From positions 49,793,741 through 49,857,740 of the forward strand of contig CM041465.1 of the NCBI GenBank assembly GCA_023213395.1: a DNA stretch of 64,000 nt, in the 5' to 3' direction. A model generated the notes under the pieces. That model was not told the DNA's origin. It saw only the letters and a program-made list of their open reading frames with translations, and did not search any database. This DNA is from Cycas panzhihuaensis. Lineage: Eukaryota > Cycadophyta. Position 1 is the first letter of the stretch; each line of letters begins with the position of its first letter. The position numbers were made by a program, and so were the translations under genes. Of the stretch, positions 1 to 12,597 are shown in pieces.

Positions 1-1129
1 GAGAGCCCAAGGGACACTTGTCTCACATGCAAATGGCATAGCTTGCATGCTTGACACTCATCAAACATCAAGCCCCCTAAGTTCTCTCCTTCAACTCTAT
101 AGATTGAGACCCATTCTCATGTATTACACAAGAGAGTGAGTATTATATTGTTATGCTATTGTTTTTGAATCTAAGTCAATCTTGTTTATTTGGAGTGAGG
201 AACAATTCTTACTCCTCCTTAATTTGTGTCCTTCTTATGCTTGAGATCATTGTGCTCCATGCTTGCTTATTCACTTATATTCTATGTTGCTTAGTGTAGA
301 TGCTAATCATCTCCTTATGCTAGATGATTTCTTCTTCATAAGATCCTAAGGGTTGTGCGCATCAATTATTGGTGTGAAGGCTAAATGCCATCCTCAACAC
401 ATATGTCATTAATTCCTATTGGAACACCATCCAACTTATAATATTCTTGGCATCCATACTAGAAAACATGCCATAAGACTCATTGATTTGGCTTTCACAC
501 TAGATAACATGCCATACAATTGACTCACTCAGCTCTCACACTTCTGAATATATCACAAGATTGAATAACTCTATTCTCACATCCAAAATGGTGAGAACTA
601 ACCTTTAAATACACCTTGCATGCCTTTTTGGGAATGGCTGTGACCAAAGGTCATAATTACCCCTTTAGCATAATGCATGACTCTTGATAGTAAACCTAGT
701 GGTTAATCATCATTTACCACTAATTAATGTAGTCCATCCTTATGTATGTACTCTTTAGGTCTTACTTGATTTATGTTCCACTCAATTTGGCTCATGTGTC
801 CCTCGTGCATTCCAATCTGGGCTCTATCTATTGTGCGTCCCTATTTTGGAACACACCCTCTTATGTATTCCCTCAAAGGTTGTCTTTGTTGTTTGTAGCC
901 AAAATTAGATACGTTCCAATGTTTGGGCACATGTTGGGCTGTCAACCTACATCCACAATGATCTGTTGCATCCCAATTACCATCTAGTCATTTAACCGAA
1001 TGCACAAGTGTTAGATTTGACCCCAACATCTATCTGGGATTGACAAAACTCGTTGAGCATCCTTGCTCAAAAAAATTTTAAGTTCTAAAATTTTGTTGTT
1101 ATTGTCCTCCTCCTCCTCTGGATTAGGAC
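1..1129. other. Non-coding repeat sequence at the window's left edge
   Basis: I see no supported gene here. The first 750 bases are AT-rich with short C-rich stretches, as in LTR or untranslated retrotransposon sequence. Since the minus-strand gypsy L lies to the right, this may be its 3' untranslated region or 3' LTR, but no partner LTR is present in the window. A reading frame at 742-987 has no family signature. Confidence 0.3.
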
Positions 1130-1500
1130 TACCCTTGCAATCCTAGATCCTCTGCAGTCTTAGTGGCTTTGCGTAGGTATTTATTAATCTAAGTAAGGGT
1201 GGCAGTTATTGCATCCTTTTCCTTTAATTTCTCTTGCAATGTCGCGATTTCCACTTTGTATTCTTTTTCCATCTCTTCCACCATTTGTATGATGTGTTTC
1301 CCCTTGCCCTCCAAAGGGTTTTGCTATTGAGAGGACCCTTCCCTTAGTTCTATTACTGTTTGGAAGGGAGGCTCCATCTCCCATTCCTCTAATGACAGTG
1401 TGGATTCCACATCCTCCACTTCAACCAGTCCACATTTGATGCTTTTCTTTACCCCCACTTTGATCAAAGTAGAATTGGGCTCCCCTGTTTCTGTTGAATC
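1130..1500 (-). pseudogene. Degenerate coiled-coil ORF downstream of the gypsy L integrase
   Basis: On the minus strand this stretch reads as charged, helix-forming peptide (for example EMEKEYKVEIATLQEKLKEK) broken by stops. It lies downstream of the integrase end of gypsy L in L's direction of transcription. Gypsy element B has a comparable charged coiled-coil frame after its integrase, and Tat/Athila-type plant gypsy elements often carry an extra 3' ORF. I infer this is the remnant of L's 3' ORF. No enzyme motif is visible. Confidence 0.4.
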
Positions 1501-2849
1501 CACTTAATTACTTTTGTCATCTCCTTTTTGACCTATCTTTTCATTTTTGAATCCTGAACACCAATAGGAAATATGTTGATCCATTGTATCATTGTTAGTT
1601 CTCCGTGGCAAATGGGTATTTGTGGCAATATTTCAGGACATTGATGGAATAATGTTGCCAACAACAATGATGGGTGCCAAAAGGGATGGGTTTGTATTTC
1701 ATCTATCTATTGTCTCATGCTACTCACCATGAATCTGCACTAATTTAGTCTAATGTCATCCCAAATCTGTGATAGAATTGGCATCATACCACCATGAATG
1801 TAGGTATGTTTTTATTTATATAAGAAATTTATAACGATGACTTTGGCTACCCATTACAATCATTCATGCCTAATATCCACAATTTGAATTCCGCCTAAAT
1901 ATATGTGAGTGTTTTCCTTGCATAGTTCCCTCACCCAGGTTTTTGGTCTACCTCTAATCTCTTCGTAATGGCTAGAGTGTCCCCTTCTTTTGAAAGCCCT
2001 GTGACTACATGAATTATATCTATATTCAGTTGGACCCTGTCCATGTCTCTTTTTAGGGCCGCTATGATTTGTTCAATTAGGTTGAAATCCTAATATAGAG
2101 GTGGCATAAAAATGAATCCTCCCCATCCTACCTATTTGATCTTGCCTCAGAATGCAAACTCCATTCCATCCAATTATGTTTTCAATTTAGGCAAGTGTGT
2201 TTCTTGGATTCCTGTTGTTTCATTGTTGACCTATGGTTGTGCTAATGGATAGAATACCAATTGAAATGTAACAAGAACAAAGTGAAATGCAAGAAATTGT
2301 CAATAAAATCTGTGAACCTTAATTTATCCTTGTGGTAGGACATATTATAGACTATGCACTACTGCAAGTGTTCTTTGCATTTGTCATTTGGAATGCATTC
2401 TTGTTGCAAGATTCAATTCCACTACAATTTTTTTCTCAAGCTTTGATCTTGCTCTGCTAAGGCTTCTCTTCCTCTAAATGGTAAAAATGAGGCACTATTC
2501 ACCTTTAAATTTGTGGATTTTTGCATATGTTCCTTTGTCAGGATGCGAGCTAAAACTCATAGTGAAAAAGTTCACTATGCAGCCTTACAATCTCTGCGCT
2601 CCCATTCTCATTCTATTTTTGGAATGCATAGTGTATTTCTAGGGAATGGCGACTAAAATTGTATTATATTTTCACTTTTTTTTCACTATTTTTTTTCCCA
2701 CTAATATTTTTCTTTCATCAACATTTTGCCATATGCTTTTGTCTATGATCTTGCTTAGATGTATGATATTTTGAGTTAACGGTTATTTTTTCTTGTTTTT
2801 TATTTTTCTTTTCTTTTCTTTTTTTGTATTTTTGTACTTTTGCATCGGG
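1501..2849. other. Probable untranslated or decayed 3' region of gypsy L
   Basis: No long frame and no recognised domain on either strand. Short minus-strand peptide-like stretches occur but cannot be assigned. Position between the L integrase and the coiled-coil remnant suggests it belongs to L. A T-rich run lies near 2790-2840. Confidence 0.3.
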
Positions 2850-3242
2850 GTGGAATCACATCCTCAATACCAAGACAACCTTGATTGTTCACAATTTCAA
2901 GCAATGCGCTATGGTACGTCGAACCAATTCCTGCTAGAATGATACCCTAGTGATGGTAGGGTTTCAATCTATTGTCATTCACTAGTGTTGGAAGCTTTAA
3001 TTCATCGATTCCCCTCAATTGGATAAAGCCATTTTCAAAGCTCCTGTCCATGTCGTATGGACCTAACCATCTTAACTTTAATTTTCTTGAATGAGTTTGA
3101 AATTTGCTATCGTAAAGTAATACCTAATCTCCTGCAACAAACTGAGGTGCTTTTAGGTGGTAGTCGTGCCATGCTTTTTGTCTGATTTTTTCTATCTCCT
3201 ATAACCATTATGCTTTTTGTCAATCCTCTTCCAGTTGTATGA
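2850..3242 (-). pseudogene. Gypsy L integrase C-terminal part
   Basis: Read on the minus strand from 3242 downward, the translation holds the hallmarks of a Ty3/gypsy integrase C-terminal region: a basic AWHDYHLKAP-like segment, then FVAGD-VLLYDSKF, KLKLRWLGPYDM and a final VNDNRLKPYHH block. Stops interrupt it. The rest of the integrase is found at 50434-51250, so the gene was split by copia A. The flanking pentamer tatga occurs at 3238-3242 and again at 50434-50438. Confidence 0.8.
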
Positions 3243-3582
3243 TGTTAAAAAATATGAATGAACACATACATGTTTACACACTGTAGAATATTTACCATAC
3301 ATAGCAAGCATATGATATAAACAGAGAGCACTTGCACAATACACAAGATATATGTGGAAAACCCTTTTGGGAAAAAATTTGCCACAAAAGATCTCTTGAT
3401 CACATTGATTTCAAATTTCTTGATATGTTTACAATGGACTCTGAGATATTTATAATCCCCCAAGAGGTGTCAACACATAAAGGTTGTGACCCTTCGAATA
3501 ACTCGCACATTTTTGTTAATCACATAATTAAACCGCACATTAACATTAACAAGTTGCTTAATAATTAACTACCATTCTAACA
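3243..3582 (-). repeat. 3' LTR of element A
   Basis: 340 bp, beginning tgttaa and ending aaca on the plus strand. It matches 50095-50433 along its whole length, including the shared block around aacccttttgggaaaaaa. The adjacent 3583-3596, read on the minus strand, is acattaaggggtga, a polypurine tract placed exactly where a 3' LTR needs one. Confidence 0.88.
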
Positions 3583-4042
3583 TCACCCCTTAATGTGAAT
3601 GTAGGGAACCTGTAGTAGTTTAGTTATCACGAAGGCTAGACTATCCTTCTCCTTTATCCTTGTCAATACATCCCCCCTTAAGGATAACTCCTATGAGTCC
3701 CAATTTGGTACACATTTTGGTGAATTGATCTTTAGTAAGTGATTTGGTGAAGACGTTCGCAAATTGATATTCACTCAGACAATAGTCAACTAACAGCTTC
3801 CTTGATTTGATCTATTCATGGATGAAGTGGTGTTGTATCTCAACGTGCTTTGTATGAGCATGAAACTCTAGATTCTTTGATAAGTGAATAGTACTCTAAT
3901 TATCAACAAAAATAATTGAGGTGCCATGTGATACTCTAAGAACTTCTAAGAGAACTTGCAACCATACAACTTCTTTTGTACCAACACTGAGTCCTTCATA
4001 TTCTAGCTTTCTAGAAGATAACGCCACTATTTGTTGGTTCTT
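3583..4042 (-). pseudogene. Element A RNase H C-terminal part
   Basis: The minus-strand frame at 4042-3896 reads QQIVALSSRKLEYEGLS...VVWLQVLL, the conserved end of copia RNase H (usually ALSSTEAEY..A..A..E..WL). Downstream frames decay towards the PPT. The sequence joins without loss to the RT/RNase H part at 30531 once B is removed, since B is flanked by ttctt (4038-4042) and ctctt (30526-30530). Confidence 0.75.
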
Positions 4043-4851
4043 TGTGTGTAGGTGAAAATGCACACAAAGTTTTGGTTGAAGTTGCAATAAGAAGTTGTAG
4101 TTGTGACTAAGTTATAGTCAGAGTCGCAATTGCACTAGGTTTCCTTGGAATCACAGTTGTGATCGAGTTGTAGTTGGAGTTGCAATTGCGATCGGGTTGA
4201 ACTTGGAGTCACAATTGCAATCGGGTCACAGTTGGAGACTAGTTACAAGCAAATTACAGTTGGAGTCACAGTTGTGACCAGATCACAGTTGGAGTTGCAG
4301 TTGTGACCAGATCACAATTGAGACAAGATCGCAGTTGAGCCACAGTTGTGACAAGATCGTAGTTGAAGCCATAATTGCGACCAAATCGCAGTTGAGCCAT
4401 AGTTGCGACCGAATCGTAGTTGCAGTTGCAGTTGCAACCAAATTGTAGTTAGAAGCAATAATTATGACCAAATCACAGTTTGAATTGCAATTACAACCGG
4501 ATTGCACTTAGACAAATGAACAAGAACAGGTCATTTTGATATTTCTATTGTACCATTTTGTTGTATTACCAACAGTGGTTAAACTAATAGTTTTTCATGT
4601 ATAAAATTAAGAGTCGATCTAGGAATTAAGCATGAGCATGCATGTGTAATGCATGATTCTTCTTGCTATAGCAGGATTGATGTTGCACTTGTAATCCTTG
4701 TGTACTATTCAAGCCTGCATCTAGTTGTGAGAGGACTAGACACAATTCTATGTTCCAATAACATCATGTTTTACATTATATTTGGTGTTCTATGTGCTTG
4801 CTTTATCTAGTTATTGTTCCAATTCTGTAGAAGGATAGAGTGGGACACACA
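4043..4851 (+). repeat. 5' LTR of gypsy B with internal tandem array
   Basis: Starts tgtgtgtagg and ends gacacaca. Roughly 4080-4510 is an array of about 30-bp degenerate units built on gttgcgaccaaatcgcag and ggagccacagttg. The unique 3' part (4510-4851) matches 30180-30525 closely. It is 137 bp shorter than the 3' LTR because the arrays differ in length. Confidence 0.85.
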
Positions 4852-5040
4852 TTGGTTCCATTGCCCTAATGAATCTAGAAGGAAGGGTGAATAAAGAAGT
4901 CATAACGGGCAAGGCCGAGTAAGTAATCTGGGACCTATTCCATGACACTCAAGGCTGTAGCAAAATCACAATGTCAATGCGAGGAGTGTTGAGAAAAAGA
5001 CGTACTCCAAATGGGAGTGTGGAAGCCGAGATTTGTAGCT

Positions 5041-6175
5041 ATGCCAAAGAAGCAAGTGAAGCGGCAACCACTTGCTAACTCAACAAGAAGAAGAAAGTCG
5101 AGTATAGACGGCAAAATACAAACGGAGGTGAATGCTGAGACGATTGGAGAATCTGTCAAAGAAAAAGTGGCATAGACTACAAGAGACCTAGGGTATGCAT
5201 TAGAAGAAGAACCCATTGAAGAAGAAGGATTACAAAAAGTAATAGTCGAGGAAGCACTGTTGGTCGAAGAGGAACCTTGGGAAGAAACAACATCCCAAGC
5301 AAGTAAAGGCAATTCGTTTGAATTGGAATTGTACAGTACAACAAATAGGGGTTGGAACCACCATTAGGTTGAAGTGAGAACTCCTACGAGTCATATTTTA
5401 AATCCTCTCTTCAAATCATTAATGTCAAGTCTAATTGGAAGTGTGGGAGGTGGTAGTTCACCACCAAGAGGGAACCCAAGTGGTGGAGGTCCATCATCGA
5501 ATCAATCGCTCTTCACCAATATAGGCGGAGGTGGAAATCAACCACCAAGTGGAGCGGGTCAAAGAAGTGGAGCAGGACTTGTAGGACCTTATATCATTAT
5601 GCAAAGTGACTATACTTTCTCAAACCTACAATTCGATGGATCCACGGATCCAGGAGATCATTTGGTGCTACTCAAAAATATGCTACAAATCAAAAGAATT
5701 GTAGATCTCAATGATATAAAACCATGAAACCTGATTCTTTTCTACATTACTAGGAGCGACAATTGCTTGGTTTCAATATGTAACAGCACAGAATTTATTG
5801 TGGGATCGATTGCAAGATAAGTTTCAAGATCATTTTCAAAAGCTAAGAGACCCAATGGCCATTTTTTAGGCTTTGGAAGAAATAAAGCAATATCCTGGTG
5901 AATCGGTGAATGATTTCGATGGATGAATGCGGGTCATAATGAACAAAATGCAACCAACTATGGCAATTAATCCTGTGCTAGCAATGAAATATTTTATACA
6001 AGGATTAATCCCACAATTAAGGGATAAAGTCATGCTACATCCGATGAACAAGTATGAGCAAGTGCGAGAACTAGCTTTGAAGTTTGAAAACCAAATGAAG
6101 ACAACATACTCTCAATTGGCAATGCAACAAGCTTCACAAATGGGACCATTTTTCCCCAAATGCCATAGATAGGGA
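5041..6175 (+). pseudogene. Gypsy B gag (capsid region)
   Basis: A frame opens with a basic N terminus (MPKKQVKRQPLANSTRRRK), then an acidic segment, a Gly/Pro/Ser-rich linker (about 5430-5590) and the gag core: LQFDGSTDPGDHL, ATIAWFQYV, FQDHFQKLRDP, MKYFIQGLIPQLRDKV and a REL-ALKFENQM helix. This order matches the plant retrotransposon gag domain. Stops at about 5171, 5365 and 5725 and at least one frameshift before 5927 inactivate it. The start at 5041 is chosen because the basic N terminus is in frame with the linker and core. Confidence 0.7.
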
Positions 6176-6435
6176 CACAATCATGGTTGATGAACAATCA
6201 ACATAATGCATCAATACTACACATGGGAATGAATCTAAAAATTGAAGCACTAAAAAAAAGAGGTAGAGGCATTAAAGCAACAACCATCGATATCAATGCC
6301 TATAAGCATGCAACAAAACTAGGAAGTGGAGAAATTGTGTGAAAAATTAGCTAGGTTGTGCTTAGAGAAATCCTGAGACAATATTTGGTGCCCCCTTTGC
6401 AATTAGTAAGGTCATTTAAAGAATGAACATAATGG

Positions 6436-6640
6436 ATCGACGAAATGGTGTGGGTATTGTAGGAAAGCTAACCATAATACGTGGGAATTTTTTTTCAACC
6501 AAACAAGGAAATTCATAATACATTCTTTAAGAAAGCAGAAAGATCGGGAAAACAATACAAAGGTAAGATGAAATTGGTCTGTTGTTTTTTGTGTTAAAGA
6601 TGGGGACACTTTAGATTGGGCTGCCTGTTGGAGAAAAAAG
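6436..6640 (+). pseudogene. Gypsy B gag zinc knuckles
   Basis: Two nucleic-acid-binding knuckles can be read in different frames. The first is CGYCRKANHNTWEF, a CCHC spacing with the last Cys lost. The second is CCFLC, a stop, then RWGHFRLGC. They lie between gag core and protease as expected. The DNA between 6176 and 6436 and from 6640 to 6985 is frameshifted and shows no other domain. Confidence 0.5.
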
Positions 6641-6984
6641 AAGGCAATTTATCTGTGAAGAGTGTGGTCCAACAGATCTCATGTGGACAAATTGTCCAAA
6701 AAACAAATTATAAAACACCAATCTAGTCGTAGTCATTCTAGATAAGGAGATGCAAGTACAAAAATAGAGCAGGAAGATATCCATAGTGCCTGTGAAAGAT
6801 ACTTTTTCGGATCCAACAATAGAAAAGCAAAGACTCCAAGAAGCCATAAAAATCCTTCAAGATGCAATAGGTGAGGTGCAACAAGAAGAACTTCAATAGG
6901 AACAACAATTCAAAGGTTAGACATACAAAAGGATAGTTCTTGAAGCTCCTTCAAGTAAGGAAGGTATGAACCCATGGCAAAGAC

Positions 6985-7485
6985 TTTAGGTTGTTAAAGA
7001 TTTGTTAATAGAATTTGGAGTCTCAATTCCCATTTCCGCAGTATTTAAATGGTGGGAAGCTGGTTATTTTCAACAATTAATTCTAGACCATATTGAAAAG
7101 CCTATGATGAGAGCAATTAAGGATAAGGGGATAGATCCTAGAGTTCCAATGGTTATCTTTGGAACAACATTATGTAAAACAATTGCAGATGGTGGATTAG
7201 GAGTCAATGTACTTCCTAAATCTTCTTGGATAAATTTGGGAAGGCCAGAAGTGGTTGCCCTATATTATTCAATTAGGTTGGCTAACCAATTCTAAGTTAG
7301 ACCTATGGGAACATTGATGAATATTCCATCACTATAACAGGAATCACAATCTTGATGGATTTTGCAATAGTCCAGATGTTGAGTGAAAGAAAAACCTATC
7401 TTGCATTGCTAGGTAGACCTCGGCTTCTGGCAACCAAGGCCATTCAAGACTAGGGAGAATTCACTTTCACGCTCAAAGTAGGTAG
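6985..7485 (+). pseudogene. Gypsy B aspartic protease region
   Basis: The frame at 7002-7295 contains KTIADGGLGVNVLPKSSW, which aligns with the retropepsin active site DGGSGVNV of plant gypsy elements, and a downstream LGRPRLLATKAIQD segment matching the conserved LGRPWL block. Stops follow at about 7295 and 7453. The frame continues after C at 17951 as KVIILPLCSNGPHIE, giving a smooth join. Confidence 0.65.
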
Positions 7486-7596
7486 TGTTAGATTATAATA
7501 TTTCACTTAGAAACCTTATTGAGGGTCATATTCCCTCTTTATGTTCTTGTGACAGGTGTGTGACACATGGCATCATTATGTATGTCAATTACTTTG

Positions 7597-7646
<50 letters not shown>

Positions 7647-7705
7647 TAGTTGTATCTAATGGGAAAATCATCTCTTGAGGAGATTCATTTTACGATTGTT
7701 CTACA
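7486..7705 (+). repeat. 5' LTR of copia C, carrying a TA microsatellite
   Basis: 220 bp, tgttag...ctaca. It contains an uninterrupted TA dinucleotide run at about 7600-7645 near the expected TATA box. The 3' copy is 190 bp and has only tatatgtatatatg there, so the run expanded after insertion. Confidence 0.9.
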
Positions 7706-7720
7706 TGGTATCAGAGCAGG

Positions 7721-8393
7721 TCACTCTGCCTGATTGAGAGAGTTTTTCAAATCTGTGAGAAAGAAACCAGTACAGTATCAAGCTTCACAGTGGAAATCAG
7801 GATCAAGATCAAAGCCAGTCTCCAAAAGTATCCAGGCGTCTTAGAGGTATTCTCACTATCTTCTGTGTACGGTCGTACGATCCCCAAATTTCAAAGTACT
7901 CGGATTTTTGCCAAATTTTACTAGATTATAGATCGTGCCCTCCTCATCATTTTTCGCTTCTACGACATTTCGATCCGAGCTCATTTTAGGGGTTGTCCGA
8001 GCACATTACCAGGTGTGCAGATTTGAGTTATTTCTACTCAATTTTCTCAATCAAATCCATCAAAATCTAGGTATTCTTGCTCCAGATTTGTTTCTCTACA
8101 TATTGCAAAGGAATTCATACCAATCTTTCAAAGAATCTCTCAAAATTTTGTGGTTTATTCATTGTTTTTGTTAAAACCCTGGGCGCGCGGGTTTCTAGCT
8201 TCGACCAACTTTCTCTCTCTGACCAGTTTGAATCTCAAAAAAATAGTCACATATTTGGACACCCATTTTTACTTTCTAGATTTTGGGACCATTTTTTTTC
8301 CTCATCCATACAAGTTCACGACGCACGGAATTGCATACGCATGCATGCACCCGCATTTAATCTATTTTTTTAAAGTTTCGTCTGTAAGTCAGA
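7721..8393 (+). other. Leader of copia C
   Basis: Untranslated sequence between PBS and gag. It holds a short palindrome gtacggtcgtac at 7867-7878; similar GTACGG-containing palindromes occur in the leaders of related elements D, E and G. Overlapping short ORFs at 7935-8425 look like chance frames. Confidence 0.6.
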
Positions 8394-9345
8394 ATGGCTT
8401 CCTCAGTTCTGGCTCTATTAGATGAAGACAAGTTGATCTCCAATAATTATCATGTCTGGAAAATCAAAATAGAGACTCTATTAAGAGCAAAAAATGCCTG
8501 GAAAATTGCTACAGGGAAGGAACCAAAGCCAGATGAAAATGACTTGGATTATCCCAATTGGGAAGAAAGAGACAATGCCAGGCTAATCACTCTGAAGCTT
8601 TCGATTTTAGACCCTCTTCTAGTCTATGTTGAAAATATAAACTCTTCCTCAGAAGTGTGGCAATTATTTGAAAATTTATATGGTCAAAAAAACAAGGCTC
8701 ACATCATAGCACTCAAAGAAGATCTATTCAAATTGCATATGAGGGAATCAGAAACAATTTCTGAATTTCTCCATAAGGTTATTTCCATTACAAATGATCT
8801 ATTACGTGCAAGTGCCAAAATGGAATAACAAGAATTAGTAGAGATGGTGGCATGCAAACTGCCTAAATCCTTTGATGTCATGATTAATACAATCACCAAA
8901 ATGATCAAATCAATGGCATGACTCTTGATACATTGATAGGTTTTCTCCTCAAACAAGAATAGAGAAATAGGCAATATGAGGATACAACAGAAATTGAAGA
9001 TGCTTTTGTTTCCAAACTCCACTTGGGACCCAGAAGTAGGGGCCAATCGCAAGGACGTAGTAGAACATCTGACCCGAGGAGCATGGCTCAAGGAAGAAGT
9101 CAAGATAGTCATGGGAGAGGTCACAATATACCTCCCAGAGAGGCCAGAGTTTGCTTCAACTATGAAAAACTTGGGCACTATTCCAGCAACTGCATGGTAT
9201 TCGATGTATGTTGTCATTGTGGAAGATCTTGACATTATCCTTATCAATGTCCCCAAAGGAGAGCTAAAATTCAAAAAGGCAAACAACCTGCTGGAAACTT
9301 CATCAAAGAACAAGATGATGAGGAGGAGGAAGAAATGACATTCCT
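8394..9345 (+). pseudogene. Copia C gag
   Basis: Starts MASSVLALLDEDKL and runs through the copia gag core (NNYHVWKIKIETLLRAKNAW, LKEDLFKLHM, ISEFLHKV) to a stop at about 8827. It continues in other frames to two knuckles near 9150-9250 (CFNYEKLGHYSSNC and CCHCGRS-HYPYQC). The start is fixed by the MAS N terminus shared with D, E, F and G. Unlike D, E and F it keeps Trp at codon 22 (8457-8459). Confidence 0.8.
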
Positions 9346-10680
9346 AGCTGCTTTCACTGCCCATCTCGGAGATAAAGAAATTTGGTATATTAACTTAGGA
9401 GCATCCACACATGACAAGAAGAAAAGACTAGTTTGAATCATTAAAATCGTTTTCATCTCATAAGTTTGTTGAACTAGGAGATAAACATCCTCTGCACATC
9501 GAAGGAGTTGGTACCATTGCCATCAAAATAAAAGAAGGAACACAAAAAATTAGCAATGTTCTATTTGTTCCAGGGTTAAAAAAGAATCTCCTATCTATTT
9601 TCCAGCTCAGAAAAAAGAAACTGAGAACTTTATTTGATGAAATCATTTTTGTTATATTTTAGACATGAAAAATGGAGGTGCTATAATTGCTAAAGGTGTA
9701 GAAAGTAACGACTTATATAAGTTACTTTCCAAACCAGTCTGCATCAATGAAAGAGCATGTATTGTTGCTAACAATGATGACAATAATTTGTAGCATTTGA
9801 AGTATGGCCACATCTCCTCTGATAGATTGATGAAGTTGCAAAATTTTAATATGATTAATGGTCTTTCGAACATCTCCTTTCAATATTTCATGTGCAAAAG
9901 TTGAATGTTAGGAAAGCGGCATCGTCTTCCATTCAAAGCTAGTGAATGGTGAGCTCAGAAAAAGCTTGAATCGATTCACACTGATCTCTACAGGCCTCTT
10001 ATACCCTGTTCTGTCAACAGTACAAGATATTTCCTAACTTTTATTAATGATTTTTCTAGAAGAATTTGGATTTATTTTTGCATTGCAAATCTGAGGTGTT
10101 TGAAAAATTTAAAGAATTCAAAGTAGAAGCCGAATTAGAATCTGAGTCAAAAATAAAGTGTATTAGATCGGATGGCAGCGGCAAATAAATATCAAACGAT
10201 TTCTTACACTTCTGCAAGTCTCATGGAATCAAGAGACAAATGACTATTCCCTATACTCCACAGTCAAATGGAGTTGCCGAATGAATGAATGGGACTATCA
10301 TGGAGATGGCCAAATGCATGATCGAAGAAAGCCAGATTTCAAAAATCTACTAGGCCGAAGCAATTAGCATAGCTGCATATCTAATAAATAGAAGTCCCGC
10401 AAAAGTTCTGGATCACATCACTCCAGAAGAGGCTTGGATTAACATCAAACCAGATGTAAGTAACTTGAAAATTTTCGGATGTAAAGCTTTCCTTCATATT
10501 CCAGGTAAAAATAGGTCAAAATTGGATTCCAAAAGTATAGAATGCATTATGGTAGGTTATAGTAAAAACTCCAAGGCCTACAAATGTATAGACCCCAAGA
10601 CAAATAAGGTCTATATTATCAAAGATGTTGTATTTGATGAACAAAATGCGTTAAAGGCTCAGAAGTGCAACCATTGGTAG
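9346..10680 (+). pseudogene. Copia C protease and integrase
   Basis: The protease motif appears as WYINLGASTH near 9383, where the catalytic DSG has become NLG. The GAG-pre-integrase block (LKYGHISSDRLMKLQ) follows at about 9796-9840, then ESIHTDLYRPLIP, FINDFSRR, QSNGVAE and KIFGCKAFLHIPGK, which are integrase landmarks. Many stops and frameshifts. The last open part is 10465-10680. Confidence 0.75.
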
Positions 10681-10819
10681 AGGAAATTCCAAAAAGAGCA
10701 GTACAGCCTCACCTCCCAGTCGAAGAAATCTCTGAAATCACTTCCGAGTATAGAGACAAATGATGCGGAGAGGGAGTCTCAAGAGATCTCCATTAATAGA
10801 GAAGGAAAAATATATTTAG

Positions 10820-12396
10820 ATGAAGCTAAGACCAGAATTAATGATGAAGAATGCAAGGAAGGAAAGAAGATATCAAAGTGGTATCTTAAGACTATTGAAG
10901 AAAGCAAATGAAATATATATGATCATAGAACAAGAAGCCAAAAGCCTTGTGTTCTCTTCACGTATGCAAAACCTCAGTCATTTGAAGAAGCAAAGGATCA
11001 CTAAGAATGGAAAACTACTATGAATGAAGAAATAGAGTCGATCACCAAAAATTAGACTTGGGATTTAGTAAATCTACCTCCAAGAAAACCCATAGTCAAC
11101 TATAAATGGGTATACAAAATCAAAGAAAATGCAAATGGAGGAATAAAAAAATATAAAGCCAGATTAGTTGCCAAAGGTTACACTCAGACACATGGGATAG
11201 ATTACGAAGAAACATTTTCTCCAGTAGCTAAACTAGATACTGTAAGAGCTGTAATAGCCTTGGCAGCTCAAAACAATTGAAAAATCTATCAATTGGACGT
11301 AAAAAGTGCATTCTTAAATGGTGATCTTGAAGAAGAAGTTTATATGAAGCAACCTGAAGGTTTTGTTTAATCTAGTAAAGAAAATCTTGTTTGCAAGTTT
11401 AAAAAGGCCTTGTTTGGATTAAAACAAGCACCCAGAGCTTGGTATGCGAAACTGGATAAATTTCTCATCCAGAATGGGTTTAGCAGATGCAGTTCAGATT
11501 CTAGTCTCTACACCAAAAGGATACAAGGCTTGATTACAATCATGACTGTCTATGTTGATGATATGATTTTCATTGGTAGTGACACAGAATTAATTGAGAA
11601 TATAAGGACTCAACTAAAAAGGGGATTTGAGATGACTGATTTAGGGTTATTAAGTTACTATATGGGAATCAAAATAGAACAGAAAAATGATTCAGTCTCC
11701 TTATCTCAAAGTAGATACATCAAAAATTGACTGTCCAGATTCAAATTAGAAGAGAGTAATCCTTGCGTCACACCTATGGAAGCATGTTATGATCTCTCTC
11801 CCAGTGAAGATGAACAAAGTGTTGATGGAACTCTTTACAGATAGTTAATTAGTAGTCTCATATATCTTACTGCAACCAAACTAGACATCTCATTTGCAGT
11901 AAGTCTAGGATCAACATATATGCAGGATCCCAGGATCAAACATTGGAAAGCTACAAAAAGAATCCTCAGGTACTTAAAAGGATCTATCAATTTAAGGCTC
12001 ATATATCCAAAAAATAAGATAGAAAAATCAGTTGGTTACTGTGATTCAGATTGGGCTGGAGATAGAGAAAAAAGAAAATCGACTAGTGGTCCCTGCTTCT
12101 TTCTTGGATCAGCCTCAATCTCTTGGACTAACAAGAAACAGGCTACAATTGCTCTTTCATCTACAAAAGCAGAATATAAGTCAGTTGTTAATGCAACTTA
12201 TGAAGCGGTATGGCTTAGACAACTCCTATCAGATCTAGATCAACAGCAAAAAGAACCAACAACTCTTTTCTGTGACAATCACAACATCATTAAACTGACC
12301 AAGAACCATGTTCTTCATGCAAGGATAAAACATATTGAGGTTCATCATCATTTCATAAGACAAAAAGTGCAAAACAAGGAGATTGATTTAATATAC
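10820..12396 (+). pseudogene. Copia C RT and RNase H
   Basis: RT motifs in order: [75 protein letters not shown] and the catalytic VYVDDMIF at about 11550. RNase H shows YCDSDWAGD and ALSSTKAEY (to 12396). Stops at about 11055, 11277 and 11368 inactivate it. The last codons lie beyond D, at 17645-17745, reading TEQIADILTKPLNKEKF. Confidence 0.85.
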
Positions 12397-12597
12397 TGTT
12401 GAAAAGTAATGTTTTACATTTAATCAGGTAATTAGTACACGCATTAATTACTTGGTTAGTAGGTAGGTTAACTGTCAAGTTATAACGGTTACCAATTCTT
12501 CATGTATTTAAAGCCATTATTCTCTCAATAAAGATTACCACATTCTCTCATCTATCTTCTGCCTCCTAACTAAAATCTGACATGGTATCAAAGCAGG

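Noticed and set aside
742-987. 81-codon ORF near the left edge
   Set aside because: No domain, AT-rich surroundings, no sign of a gene.
3536-3597. Inverted pair cacattaa/ttaatgtg around A's PPT/LTR junction
   Set aside because: Only 8 bp with a 46-base loop; compatible with the hairpin idea but too weak to count.
4283-4507. Minus-strand ORF rich in Asn, Cys, Ala and Thr in the B LTR
   Set aside because: It is a reading of the ~30-bp tandem array; no start context or family.
4080-4510. Regular repeats that might suggest a CRISPR array
   Set aside because: Units are degenerate and contiguous with no unique spacers, and lie inside a plant LTR.
7600-7645. TA run as a regulatory element
   Set aside because: A plain dinucleotide microsatellite present in only one of two LTRs.
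7706-7720. tRNA-like sequence tggtatcagagcagg, also at 12583, 18811, 31810 and 44586-44600
   Set aside because: These are primer-binding sites complementary to the initiator Met tRNA, not tRNA genes.
7935-8425. Three overlapping ORFs in the C leader
   Set aside because: Phe/Leu-rich chance frames between PBS and gag; absent from related elements.
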